A DNA stretch of 64,000 nt from Tetraselmis striata (GCA_006384855.1 VCJN01000180.1:41807-105806), one strand, 5' to 3'; positions 34,421-46,322 are shown, numbered from the stretch's first letter. Program-made: numbers and translations. Notes: generated by a model from the letters alone, not told the origin.

Positions 34421-34560
34421 ACAAGGTGATCACGGACGACCTCAAGGTGCGATCACCTTGTTAGCAACGTGCGGTCACCTTGTTGGCAACGTACGGTCAC
34501 CTTGTTAGCTTACGTTGTCTACCTTGTTAGCTTTCGCCCGGGACCGGCATCTAACAAGAC
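34421..34560. repeat. short repeats around an AAGGTGATC inverted pair
   Basis: The motif TCACCTTGTTAGC or a close variant occurs four times at roughly 22-bp spacing (34452-34540). An inverted copy ACAAGGTGATC lies at 34421 and ACAAGACGGTTACCTTG at 34554, so the block can fold back on itself. Confidence 0.65.
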
Positions 34561-34603
34561 GGTTACCTTGATGAGCTGTGAGGTCTGTCTGGGTCCCCAT
34601 AGG

Positions 34604-34830
34604 ATGGAGGACCTCCTCCATCAACGTTTCGGCTTGGATTCGGTGGCGATCCGCATTGGCCGGGTCGTCCAACATTGCGGTATCATATCATATCATATCA
34701 TATTATATGTTTCTCCGCGGGATCGAACCCGGATCCAATGCGTGCGTAGAAGCACCAACTGTAAGGATACCGCGCAAAACGCACCAGGCACTGGTTACCC
34801 ACATGGGATTTGTGTGGTACATATCCTTAC
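34604..34830. repeat. dispersed 230-bp repeat with foldback end
   Basis: The inverse complement is at 54004-54235. One end is a 70-bp foldback (GTAAGGATA...TATCCTTAC). Next to it, on the minus strand at about 34718-34727, is GGTTCGATCC, identical to a pol III B-box. A TATCA microsatellite lies between 34681 and 34704. Confidence 0.65.
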
Positions 34831-34859
34831 ACTACATGCGCGGGCATGAAATCTAGGTA

Positions 34860-35389
34860 CGAGGAGTAGGGCTTGGAAGATTTTATCCGTTGTCTTTGGT
34901 GGCCCCCCCCCCTTTTTGGGGGCCCCCCTTTGGAAATACTTCCTTCCTCTGCAGTACTGCTAAAGTACTGCCATGAAACAAATAACAAGGAAACATCATG
35001 TTTGTGCCTTGTAAGCACGCAGGAACAGCCAGGGCAACTAAAAACATGTTGTAGGTGAACTTCTATGGGTATTGGGCACCCCCACCTTCAGGTGAAAAAA
35101 AGGGGGGACTGTGACAGTACTTTGTGCAGTACTGTAGACAAGGTTGGGGCAGCAAACATGCCGTTAATACAGATGCATGAGGATGCATAGAAGACCACGG
35201 CACATAGCTAGATGAATATGGCACATAGATAGATGAATGTAATAAATGACAATGTTGTTTACATTGTCAACCCCAGACCGCCCGACTGTATGAGACAGCC
35301 TACCATGCTATTCATTGTACGTGCAACACATGATGGACACATCTAAATGCCAGCTGCATACTGCCGTGTACTGCGCCTCCTAGTCACTG
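34860..35389. other. no gene recognised
   Basis: AT-richer DNA with C and G octamer runs (34903-34926) and repeats of CAGTACT. The minus-strand gene fragment ending near 35390 may have its 3' untranslated region here. Confidence 0.35.
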
Positions 35390-35970
35390 GCTGGTTGGCA
35401 GTCCGTGGCTTCCTGCCTCTGCTAGACCTGGCATTGCGAGGCTGCCTTGGCTGCTGCTGAGGCTGGGCTGCCTCCTCCGCCGGCTGCTCAGCTGGCTCCT
35501 TGTCCTGGCGCTGCTTGTCAGCACGGGCCGCACGCTTCCGAGAAGCTAGCCTCCTCTCGCTCAGCTGCCATGCGCCTCTGCGCCCTCACCAATGGCTTGG
35601 CACCCTGGGACTTGCAGTACTCACACAGGGGCAGCACAGTGTGCCACAAATCCTGTAATACCTGAGTAATGGTACCCTCCCCATGCACACCAGCGCACCA
35701 GGCACAGGCAGTGGCATCAAACCAGGTGGCCCTCTTGGTCTGCGTAGAGTAGTACTCAAACTCTATAGGAGATCCACATGTGATGTTGCTGCGTGTCACC
35801 AACACTCCATGCAGCGGATGGTCGTCATCAAAAGGTTGCATGCCGCACAAGAAGCTATTGTGCTCAGCAGCTGCATGGAAGTTCTGCAGGGCATATTGCT
35901 TGCACTCCGCCTTCTCCGTCACGCTGGGCTGCACCTTCTTCCCATCCACCACAGTGGCTGCTGGCTCCAT
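35390..35970 (-). CDS. Cys-rich protein, possible C-terminal part of the SDGGPDHN-type gene
   Basis: A frame from ATG at 35970 to 35518 encodes a Cys-containing domain: ECKQYALQNFH, NSFLCGMQPFDDDHPLHG, SNITCGSPIEFEYYS, CAWCAGVHGEG and LPLCEYCKSQG, with four or five Cys pairs that could bind zinc. A one-base shift near 35540 would extend it into a basic tail (RKRAARADKQRQDKEP) ending about 35390. From memory of family layout, similar Cys-rich tails close proteins carrying the SDGGPDHN motif found at 39.2 kb on the same strand, so this could be the displaced end of that gene. It could also be a separate gene. Confidence 0.4.
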
Positions 35971-36059
35971 GTTCCGTGCGTGGGTGCGTTAAGGAGTACA
36001 TGCAGCGGGGTCTCATGCAGTCCTTGCAGGTAACCACAAACAGACGTTCACATAAAGTG

Positions 36060-38015
36060 TTATGTTATTCACTTGTGAAAGTTGCCTTTTTTTGAGCCAT
36101 TTTGCACGAAATTCTCAAAACGCATGTTTTGGAGGCACCATTGCACAAAATCCCCTTGGTTGCACTCAATTTCACTGTTTGCCCGCGCAAAACGTGCAAA
36201 ATTGGGCATGCGCAGAGCGGATGCGAGGAAAAACCTAAGTCAGGACCCGCGCCACCCCATCAATTCATTGCGTTTGACGTCGTATGATCGTTGGGCAAGC
36301 GTGCGAGGGAAAATACTTTAAGTGTCTAATTGTTACAGTGCTCAAATCGCATTGTCTAATGGACACGAGTAGCCAACACTCGCATCCCCCCCCCCCCCCG
36401 CCCCCCACAAAGGCCCCTACAGATACGTACGTACAATACCACTGTCTATCATTATATTGTCAACATGTCCAAACGCACTTCTTATCGTCTACATTGAAGC
36501 GGTGGTCGTTGAACCACCTGCGTTTGTTGTCGACATCGAGTTTGTGGACGTTGAGCGCGGCACGGAGTCTTCCAAGCTCGTAAGTGATCTCCATGTGCCT
36601 AATGCCGTCGAGGGGCAACAAAGCACCGCACTCCCTATTCGCCTCTTCCTGCAATTGCATGGTGTAGCGAAGCTTTGCCAAGGGCCGGCGCACAACAAGG
36701 TTCTTGTGTCTGGAGTCCTTGATCTCCGAGACGCCCTTCATGCTTGTCACGGCAGTTTGCTTGGTGCCACGGAAGTCGTGCTGGCACTGGCGGGCGGTCC
36801 GGCGAACGTTCGGGAAACGCAAGCTGAAGAGCGATAGAGGCATAGTGGTGATAGGCAACCATTTCATCTTCTTTGCAGCCTCCCAAGATGAGTCCGGTTC
36901 TGGGTCGCGACTCTGTCGGGCCGCCGCGATGGCAAAGGTGAGCGGGATGTCGGGCGTCCCCTGCGGCGTCGACAACCAAGGCTCGCACGTGGTGACGTCC
37001 AACTCGTCAGCTTCGGTGTGGTCCTCGGGCAAGCCATCCAAATCATGGACGTCATATCGGTACCTTACGTAGGCCACAAGGTACTTGTTCTCCCAATCGC
37101 CGAGAAGACCCTCCTCGCGGTACGCGTCGGGGTTGTCGGCGGTGTTGTCTATGACGACCAAATTGCCGGGACGGGCGTCAAACTCGCGACGGGTAGTGTC
37201 CTCATTCTCCAACGGGATCGCGACGGCCTGACCCCCTCCTGACGGTCTGCCTCGCTATCGGCCTCGTTCGAGTGCTCAACCGTTGTTGTAGCCGCTTGCG
37301 CCCCCCGCCGGCGCTTCCGGCGTTGAGTGGAGGTGTTGATGGTGATGGGGTTGTACGTCAAGACCCGAAGCTCCTCCTGAAGGTCGGCGTACCTGCGCGC
37401 CATGCCTTGGCATGTTTGGTCAAGCCTAGGCTGGGAACGCATACGTGCAGACATGGGATCATCGGCGTCAAGATCTCTGCCAGGTAGCAAGGCGCCTAGC
37501 CAAGTGTCCAGCTCCGTGGTAGACTCGGGCCAAAACGCAAGGAAGGGAGTTCGATCCCTCGTCTCCAGTTCCCGGAGCGAAGCGAATTCCTCCTCCCATT
37601 CTCGCCTCTCATCCGCGGAGAAGTGCAACCTATCCGCAGCCTTCCAAATCTCTTTCTCCATCTCAGCAAAAGCCTTGCCCGGGTTAGCCTTGGAGTGGTA
37701 GAGAGGGCGAGAAGCAAGGTACGCAGGGGTGCCGTCGGGGACTCCGCGAAGGATGAACTCTGGCCCATGCTCTGCGGTATCGGACCAACGACTGCAATAC
37801 AGGGCGCTGCGTACACCACCGACCACAGCCTCCGATTGCCTGATGACGAACTGGTTAGAAGTCACCGTGTTCAGCACCTGGCCTTGTCGTGGAAGACAAT
37901 TGCCAAGCCAAGTCTTGATGTCGAGGACTCCCTCGAGCTCCATGAAGTTGCATGTCGGTGTGAAGGCCTGACGAAGCTCGTGCAAAAGCTGAGCCTTGGT
38001 GAATGCGGCGTGGTG
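36060..38015 (-). CDS. unrecognised protein(s), possible insertion in the neighbouring gene
   Basis: Two overlapping minus frames, 38063-37149 (304 codons) and 37212-36460 (250 codons), read as one product if joined near 37180. The first part has ELEGVLDIKTWLGNC, VTSNQFVIRQSEAVVGG and a long acidic helix (ADERREWEEEFASLRELE), followed by a basic NLS-like stretch (RRKRRRGAQ). The second has FDARPGNLVVIDNTAD and ENKYLVAYVRYRYDVH, an all-beta pattern. No family was recognised. It separates the two Cys-containing parts of the flanking gene, so it may be an inserted element. AT-rich DNA at 36040-36440 flanks it. Confidence 0.35.
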
Positions 38016-38029
38016 GCCATGTCCTCCTT

Positions 38030-41000
38030 CTGAGCAGTCAGCTGCATGCCGTCCCCAACACATACCAGTCCCTTCTGCTGCTGGCGCGGAATGAAGGTTG
38101 GCTGGTGTGCTGTGGTGTACTCGTGATGGACTGCCTCCTCGAATGGCATGTAATGCACATCATCCCTGATGCTGTCACTGGTCACCTCAGGGATAGGCAG
38201 GGGTACCTTGTGGTTGACGATGTCGGCATATGCTGCGGCTGGCAAGCGCAGTACGCCCCACAGGCCACGCTGGCACGCCTTGCACTGGCAGTCATCCACC
38301 AGGGGCTGCTTGAAGTACTGCGTCATGTGGGCCCCCCCCAATGGTGTGATTGTCAATGACGCGGCGCAGCTCAGGATGCTTATTGATTGAGCCGGAGTCC
38401 AGCTTCAGGGATTCTAGAGTTGGGTCGATATCCTGCAGACGCTTGAGGAGTGCCTGCATAGACTGGCTGTCTGCAGGAGTGCGTGTATGAATGCGCTGGC
38501 CAGCCCACATAAGACGCTGGAATATGCCGTCAATTGTGGATATGACAGGGGCAACACTGGCCTCATAACTTTTCTGGAAGGTGGATATGGTGGGAGTTGA
38601 GGGCGGTGGCTGCGTGGCGGCGGCGGCGGGGCCCGCCTTCAGCGCAACAAGGCTCTCCACCACATGGTCCTCCTCCGCGGTGACGGACATGTCGCTGCCG
38701 GTCTCACTGCTGGAGCTGGCGTAATCAACCAGTGGCCCCTCTCTGGCTTGGAATGTGGGGGCAGCGGGCAGCTCCTCGCCAACAGGCAGTGGGGTGGCAT
38801 CAACAGCTTCGCCAGCAGCGGCCGCCTCCTCGCCACCAGGCTCCTCCTCGCTGCTGTTGGAGCTGCCATCCCCCTCCTCCGCCTCAGACTCCACAGCAGC
38901 ACTGCTGGAGCTGTCATCTGCCTGCATGTCTGTGCCCGCCTCGCTGCTGCTGGAGCTATCACCTGCCTCCTCCTCATCGCTGTCGCTGTCCTCGGCGAGG
39001 GGCGGCATCGGCTCGCCGTCTGCCTCCGCCTGCAGCTCCTCGTTGAGGGCCTTTGCAGCTGCAGCTCGGATGGCGGTCATAGAGTTGCATCTGGCGAAGG
39101 CCTTCTCGAAGTCGTCGTCCACACGCACCCTGGCGAGCGCGTTGTTCTGCAAGCCCATGTTTAGCTCACTCATGCAGCGTTCAGCACAGTTCATGTAACT
39201 CTGAGTAGGGGCTGTCCTGGAAATGGTGAGCACATCCATCTCCAGCTCCATGAACAGTGCCAGCCACGCGGCAATGACGGTGTAGAAGCTGACGTTGTGG
39301 TCAGGCCCCCCATCAGACATGATGAAGGCGACACCCGGCGTGCCGCGCGTGATGTCACCACGCATGGAGCAGCTCCTCGCGATGCTCATCAGCTCAGCCG
39401 CGTGCCGCAATGGAGTGGAGGGCTGGAAGACAGAGTCCTTGAGCACAACATGGCATTGCCCTGCAGAGGGCAACAGCAACACAGAGACACAGTCAGTATA
39501 TTAATATTCAGCAGCATAGCAGCACTAGCAGCGGGCATGGGCAGCAGCACACCTTTGTAGAAGCTCTGGAGGCCATCACCTTCTCCCTCATGAGGGTTGA
39601 TGACCACCTCAAGAGCCATGCTTGGTGTCAATGACACCTTGTGGAAGTCATGGTCGCCAGCTACATTGGTCACGTCAGCAGGCATGATGCCCTTGCGGGC
39701 CACACCGCCAAATGTTATGGGCAGGTTTGGCTCGCCCACATTGACCTACAGATAGCAATATCACACATCAGCGTCACTGCCACAGCAGCAGCAAGTAGGA
39801 ATAAACACGGCAGCAACACAGACAGCAGCACTACCTTGGATTTGTCGTCCACAGAGTAGAAAACTACCTCCTCAGGGAGGCAGTCAGGATCAGTGTGTTC
39901 TGCAATGATGTTAGCATAAAGCACTGCAGCCTTCCTGATATATTTGAAGAGAGCCGCTACATATTTTGCGCCTGCATGGTAGGCGCGCATAGCGCGTACT
40001 TGCACCTTCCACTTGACTGGCACTCTCGCTGCAGGGGGGGAGCAGCACATCAACACCCAGTGTGAGTACATGCAACCACAGCAAGGGCAGGCGGAGGGGC
40101 AGACTGAGGGCAGCACACCTGTGTACTGCAGAGAAGCACGGTAGCTGGGGTGCTTAGGGGCAAACTGGTACTGCACCCAGCTTATGCTTGGGATATGGAC
40201 GCATGCCTCCAGCAGCGTCTGTGGATGGTGCTTCTCCTTCAGCTTGTCCACAACCTGTTCCATAAGGTCACGTGTGGAGAATGCAGCAGCGAGATACGAC
40301 ACATCACCTGCCCAAGCCCATAGCAACATAGTTAGTCACTAGCAGGGTAGAGGGGGCAGACAGAGTCCGGGGGGTGCGGGAGGGGCTCCTACCCCAACGT
40401 CTATCATGCACACGAGAGTGCTCAGCCATCAACTCGGCCAGGGCATCCCAGAAGGGGTCAAATAGATCGGATGCTGGCCTCCTATTCAGCTCACGCAGGT
40501 CGGTGATGATATCAAAGTCCTGGCAAGACAGTGCCAGCTCCGACATGAGAATGGCGTGGTCATGTCCAGCCGCTCGCTGTTTTGGCAGCCGGTCACTGGT
40601 GATGTACTCGTAGATAGCCTGAGCTGCTGCCTTGGTCTTGATGAAGGTGGGGTTGACAACATGCGCCAGGAATAGCGCCTTCCTCAGCCTGGTGTGGTAT
40701 CTGGTGATGTTATTGAGCACTCTTGTCTAGAGCTGGAAGGCAATGTCTTCGTCTCGCTCTTGCCTGTTGCGGGGGATCCTCCAGATGACAGCCACAGTCT
40801 CGCCAGCACGGCCGCCACCACGTTTCCAGGTGAATAGCTGAAACGGAGTGCTGAGACCCTGCTCAAGGTTCTTCATGAACCGGTACCTGCACATTGCAAA
40901 ACAACGAGTTAGCATGGCGGGGTCGCATGCCGCGATTGAGGAGCAGCACAGGGGAGGAGCAGCCCGGCGCCGTTCACCGTCGGTACTTGTCAAAGCCGCT

Positions 41001-42047
41001 GGTGACCTCCGTCACGTCGATGGTCGTATAGACGGGGGTGTCCAGCAGCCGGTGGCTAAGCGACCGCATGTCGGTTGGGAAATCGCGGTTGGTGGCCAGC
41101 GCTTTCAGCGCCTCGATGGTCTCCACATGCGACGCCGTCTCGGCCGACCGTAACGGCTCCTCCGTCAGTTTTGACTTGAGGTCATAGTCGCGCTGCTTGC
41201 CGAGCCGCTCCTCATACCGAAATAGCGAGAGCTCCAGGGCTTTTAGCAACGCGATGATGCTCGGCCAGTTGCCCTTCTGGACCCAATTACCGTTGCCGGA
41301 CAGCGCGGTACTGAGGTACTCCAACGACTTCGGAACGTTTGGCCGATCTGCCTTATGTCCGAGTTTCTTCTTCCCAAAGAACTGCGCGAAACGTTTGTCC
41401 GGCGGGGCTGGCCCTTTGCAGAGCTGCTCCAATACCCCAGATACAACGCCAGTCTTGGAACGAGAGCTGAGAGGGAACAAGGCGCGATGGAGGGCGAAGA
41501 CGAAGTCGAAGCCGACCGATTTAGCCATGTCCGCCGACCAACCGACGCCCTCTAACTCTAGCCAATCTATCAGGGAGTTGTAGTGCTGGTTTTTAGCAGA
41601 CAGCGGGGCGCCGCTAGGCACTTTGTGAGTAGGGAGGCGGCGATGACTCTCAGGGTTCGGCGCGGCGCTGGGCATCATCATCGTCACGAATGGGTTGTGT
41701 GGTGCTGGCCGAGAGCTAGCGGGGCGCTGGCAATCGAACTTAATCGTAACCGTTCTGGTCTCAAGGAACGCCAGGGTGTCTGCGACTGCCTCTAGCAGGA
41801 ACGCTGTGCAGTCTTGCGAAAGCCCACGGTCGTGCCGGGTGCCGGCGAGGCACACCATCTTGATATCGGTGTCAGCAGGCGGGGGGTGGTAGTCGGGGGC
41901 GTGGGCCTCGATTGCCTCATTCAGCAGGTCCGTAGAGTTCTTGTCGCCCCATTCCTGAGCGCCTAGCTTTATCCATACGTTCCGCACTGCGGTCCTGCCG
42001 TCAGCGGAAATGCTGACGCACGCCGCCAGTGACGCCAGGAGGGACAT
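38030..42047 (-). pseudogene. multi-exon transposase-like gene with SDGGPDHN motif
   Basis: Minus-strand exons in order: 42047-40974 (357 codons, unrecognised N-terminus); about 40890-40400 (FMKNLEQGLSTPFQLFTWKR, TRYHTRLRKALFLAHVVNP); 40320-40120 (SYLAAAFSTRDLMEQVVDKL, WVQYQFAPKHPSYRASLQY); 40030-39840 (VPVKWKVQVRAMRAYHAGAK, VVFYSVDDKSK); 39750-39560 (VGEPNLPITFGG, HDFHKVSLTPSM); 39460-38340 (IMSDGGPDHNVSFYTVIAA, SRTAPTQSYMNCAERCMSEL, then an acidic Ser-rich tract); and 38336-38030 (CQCKACQRGLWGVLRLP). The acidic residues in VDDKS, SDGGPDHN and NCAER resemble a DDE/RNase H-like catalytic set, so a transposase or domesticated transposase is likely. A TAG at 40729-40727 and a slip at the C8 run 38332-38339 interrupt it. 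Confidence 0.5.
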
Positions 42048-42059
42048 AGTGGTGCTGCC

Positions 42060-42600
42060 TAGTGTGGGCGGCGGGTGCTCGTGGTGGTGGGATAGGGTGG
42101 AGTGATATCGGATATATGTATGGAAGGCAACGAGTGGGAAGATGGCAGACGAGATGTTGGTGGCTGTCCTAAGTAAACCCTAAACTCCCCGCCCAGGCCC
42201 GGCGCAAGGCTCGCGGGCGATATATAAAAGGCAGCCCGCAGGGTACCGGTAAAAACCGTTTGAAACCCGAAACAGATTGTACGGGTCGCACTAGGACAGT
42301 TGACTAGTTCTTGAAACCCCATAAACAGAGCTTAGAGGATGGATCGCGGCGGTTTGTCTCCCCATCAGCCGCTACTGTACCGTACCGGCATCGGGTTAGC
42401 TGCGCCGGCGATGTCGCCTACGACCTCGGGGGCATCGACGAGTACTGTTCAAAGTACTATTAGACTATAAGTTTTTTTTTCCGGAAAAGGAAGATCCCCC
42501 CCCCTTTTTCCGAGCAAAATCGCCACCAAAGACAACGGATAAAATATTCCAGGCCTAGTCGCTACTGGTACATGTACCAAAGCAGTTCCCCAGAATTTGA
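42060..42600. other. upstream region, no gene recognised
   Basis: Upstream of the minus-strand gene starting at 42047. Contains GTACGGGTCGCAC and TGAAACCCCATAAAC, the latter also seen at the ends of the YR elements, and a homopolymer-rich stretch at 42470-42510. One arm of the foldback family of 12541-12797 begins at about 42607. Confidence 0.4.
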
Positions 42601-42620
42601 AAATCAACACAGCAAGCCGC

Positions 42621-44393
42621 CTAAAAGCGGCCCGCATCCCGCATGAGGCGGGATGGATGAGTGATGCCCACACGATTCAGAGTCCGGGCCACGCGTGCAC
42701 GTGTGTGTGTGGGTGATCCTCGGACGTGCATTGCAGCTTCCGCAACGGGATGGCAGACGAATCTGCGCCGTCTGATGAGGCAGCGAGCGCTCTCTCGAGC
42801 GGCCACCAAGCTCAGGACCCCGAGGAAATCTCTTGCGAGCAAGGCCTCCTGGTGAGCCCGGGTGGTGCACCGAGTGCCCCGCGATGAGAGGGCACCCCGA
42901 TCCGCAGCCAAGCATGCGATACCACGCATTGTGCGGCGCACCCCCTTGCTCACCTCACCCACTGTGCCGAAGACCATGCCCGTGTACTCAGACATATCCA
43001 GGATGTCTCGAAGAGGACCCTTCTGACCGGGCTCCGTGTTGTGCCACGCCGCATCCCGCGCAGCCAACCCCCGTTGTTGTATGTCGCCCAACAGGGAGCG
43101 CTCAAACCGATCCACAGCCGTGGCCCGGGGCACTGCAGTGTACTTGACCCCGTACCGCATAGTCTTGAACTCCAGCAGCGTAGACTTTAAGCTCCGGGGA
43201 TCATAGCTCCCGGTCACGACGTTGAACGGCGGAAGGGAGAGCTCTGCGTTCGGCACTAGGTCCTTGAGTTCATCCATGGGTACGGTGTTGCCGAGAGGCA
43301 TTGCCTGCTGGAACAAGTCATCCACCTCCCGCCATACAACGATACCTAGGTCGTGAACACAGTGATCGCGGAAGGCATCTGCGATAGCGTCGTGCTGTAC
43401 ACGCCAGTGAGCGTCTCCAGGCGCCGGGAGGTTCATGAGCGCGTCGCCGTATAGATCAACAGTGACGGGGTTGTGCTCCGTCGAGGGCAGAATGATCTGG
43501 CTCCCAACCACAGGGGCCAAGCACGGGCTAGGCAGAAAGAAGTACCCGGCAGCGACCTCCCGCAGTTCATGCGGAGTCATGACCGTCCACGCGGTGGGGA
43601 TGGCCACTGTCCACATGCATGACGCCGCGTCGAGCTGGTTGAACAAGATCCGTTCCCTACATTTGGCAGGGAGAGCGCACACCTCATTTCGAAGCCGGGA
43701 GCTGTTGGCTTGGTCTAGAAATGCCGTCAGCTCCTTTTGCGAGCCCGACGCAGCCTCCACTTCCCGCTCCATCACGCGCGCATCTGCGTCGCCGAGATGG
43801 CTAGCAGTAGCCGCTTGGAGGCGGCCCCACGCCTCGCGCATCTCCGCGTCGTAGATGTCCGACCCATGAGCATCGTTGAGGAAGTGGTCATACTGGCGGG
43901 CGGAAGAAGTTGCGTTGAAGCTGCCTCGGCCAAGTATGGACCCGAGCTGTGGGTCAAGGAAACCAGGGTTGGGGGTGTTGGTGCCGGAGTTCCTAGGCAG
44001 GAATCTTGGGAGGATGGCATTCATGCAGCCGATGAAGGCGGCATCACGAACGGTAGCCATGCGGCGGATGCCATCTCCCTTCAACCGAGTGGGGAGGTGA
44101 AGCCTGCTGCGCGCCTTGGCCACTGCATCCTCGCTCAAGGTAGCCACCTCCGCTGCCATGGGGTCGGGGTCGTGCAAAAGCTCCGCCAGGAAATCGGTGA
44201 CCACCGGATTGGTGTCGGTGCCGTACGTGGAGGGATCAAAAGAGACCCCTAGCACCCGTTCGACCGCCGCGAGGACGGTGGCATCCACCGCCTCCGCAAA
44301 GGCCTCCACCTCGGACGGAAGACAATTGCGGAGCCAATACACCGCCTTGTGTTGCATGCGATGCTTGAGCAGGGCCCATGCGTGGTGATGCAA
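42621..44393 (-). pseudogene. second LINE type, post-RT region of ORF2
   Basis: A single 590-codon frame. Blocks match the layout of algal LINE C-termini after the RT: LPTRLKGDGIRRMATVRDAA followed by FIGC, then NPVTVDLYGDALMNL and GDAHWRVQHDAIADAFRDHC, and near the end FKTMRYGVKY, AWHNTEPGQKGPLRDIL and YTGMVFGTVGEVS. No RT palm motif is present, so this is a 5'-truncated copy although its frame is open. Fragments with the same MVFGTVG end are at 53875-53935. Function in the intact element: probably RNA or target binding after the RT domain; not established. Confidence 0.65.
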
Positions 44394-44440
44394 GGCGTGG
44401 GTGTACCGACGGCTGGGCTTGGCAGATAAAAAATATCTTT

Positions 44441-44563
44441 ATAAATACGAGGGCGCGTATAAATAATACGGCAATTTGTACGAGCACGCGCTCCTTCCTT
44501 CGCGCGCCAGCAGCGCGTGCTCGTACAAATTGCCGTATTATTTATACGCGCCCTCGTATTTAT
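44441..44563. repeat. perfect 52-bp inverted repeat with 19-nt loop
   Basis: Arm 44441-44492 (starts ATAAATACGAGGGCGCG) is the exact reverse complement of 44512-44563; the loop is 44493-44511. All 52 pairs match by eye. The arms contain no ORF. Related but imperfect sequence is at 23205-23325, and both sites are followed by CGCATACAAGGG. Confidence 0.95.
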
Positions 44564-44771
44564 ATTACGACGCGCAAAGCGCATACAAGGGTTATTTTGT
44601 ATTGCACCCAGAATATTACGGTCATATTTGGGCAATACATGGTACTGCCATGTATTGATACGGGTACCTGTACGTTGTACTTAGCGGTAGTCTTTTGTAA
44701 TCCAAACAAGTAGCGCTAGTTGCCCCGAGGACGACAGTTTTAATATTTATAGCGCCTATATTAGTATTGAA

Positions 44772-45174
44772 TTAAACTACTTCCATGAGCAGGCAGGTAG
44801 GCACTGGGCAGAGGGAGGCACAGCCAGTTTTGCCAAAGGACCAGTGTCGGTGAATTACATCGGCGCTGAGGCCTGGCAAGACAACCAGGATGGGAGTGGA
44901 GGGTGGGTGTTGCGCAAGCAACAGCAAAAGGGATGGACTGTGCCGAGTCCGTGTCCCGCCTAAATAGCCAGTGCTGTTGAAGGGTCTAGAGCTGCTGCCA
45001 CCAACCCTCCGGTGCCGGGGATGCCGGCGGCCGACGTACGAATCGGCGCAGGAAGATTCCGGAAATTTCCGGAGCATCGTGGCGCCGATTGCACACGGCC
45101 GACTAGGGCTGGCACCGCTATAGGATTGGGGCATCACTCCGTTGTCGTTTTCTAACCTCAGTTAATACTTAACA
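44772..45174. repeat. internally deleted copy of the 45177-46322 repeat
   Basis: Shares the left end (TTAAACTACTTCCATGAGC) and right end (GGGCATCACTCCGTTGTCG) with the longer copy that follows directly, but lacks about 740 bp of its middle. The two copies are head to tail with only 2-3 bp between them. Confidence 0.8.
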
Positions 45175-45176
45175 AC

Positions 45177-46322
45177 GATTAAACTACTTCCATGAGCAGG
45201 CAGGTAGGCACTGGGCAGAGGGAGGCACAGCCAGTTTTGCCAAGGAAGCCGAAGGCCACAGCGGCCTGGCGGCGCGCGCTTCCCACGTGCCCGCTAGGCC
45301 GGTGTTTGAGAACAAACAACACACCGACGGATGCGCGGGCCGGCCACACGAGCGGCGGCTGTCTCCACGCTCCCCGTCCATCGCTTGTGCGCAAGCTGCG
45401 GACGCTCCACTTGCCGAACAACGAGCACGGCTCGCGCGACGCATCGGAGGCGCCGCGGAGCCGATCGTGCAGGCGAACGCGGGACGCCAGGCTCACGCAG
45501 GGACCGTAGTGTCGCGACGACACGCGCAAGCAGATGCGATTCGGCCCCCTCTCCAACGTTTCCACCACGAGGCGCTCGAGTAGCGCTCCAGTGACACGTC
45601 GCGCGCGATAAGGTGGCCAGTAATTTTAGACGAAAGCTCCGGCGGCGCCACACGTCGGAAGCAGTAGTAAAAACCCGGCAGATCAGCGCACGACGCGCCG
45701 GGATGTCAGCAGGGTAACAACTCGGGTGTCGTCTCGCGCAAGGGTGACGGACTCCCGCCACGCCGAAGGCAAGCAGAGGTCGGAGGGATCCGGGCTGCAA
45801 GCACCATGGACGGCTGATACCACAGGAGTGTCGGACGTCACGCTGGCGGGCGAGCAACGCGGGGCCGGCGCGCGATGGGAAAAGCGCCGGCGTGCCACGC
45901 CATACGGGCCGGCGCGGCTGGCACGCCCGCTCTGCGCGATTGGGCGGCCCATGAACAACCTAGCAGCGGAACGCCATCGCTGCGGAGGTTTAACGTGCAC
46001 CGATGATGCCGAGCACACGGTCCCTCACGGCGCAGAGCACCGTGCGATTGTCTGTTGCGCAAGCAACAGCAATAGGGATGGACTGTGCCGAGTCCGTGTC
46101 CCGCCTAAATAGCCAGTGCTGTTGAAGGGTCTAGAGCTGCTGCCACCAACCCTCCGGTGCCGGGGATGCCGGCGGCCGACGTACGAATCGGCGCAGGAAG
46201 ATTCCGGAACTTTCCGGAGCATCGTGGCGCCGATTGCACACGGCCGACTAGGGCTGGCACCGCTATAGGATTGGGGCATCACTCCGTTGTCGTTTTCTAA
46301 CCTCAGTTAATACTTAACAACG
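45177..46322 (+). repeat. full copy of a 1.15-kb repeat, possible LINE-derived
   Basis: Begins TTAAACTACTTCCATGAGC and ends AGTTAATACTTAACAACG. Internal plus-strand frames include RCGGLTCTDDAEHTVPHG, which resembles the C-terminal C-x-x-C...EHT zinc motif of R1/Jockey-type LINEs, but other frames on both strands are equally open. No RT is present. Confidence 0.5.

Noticed and set aside
45683..46018. Minus-strand ORF in the 1.15-kb repeat
   Set aside because: The plus strand carries the only motif resembling a known family; the minus frame lacks any.
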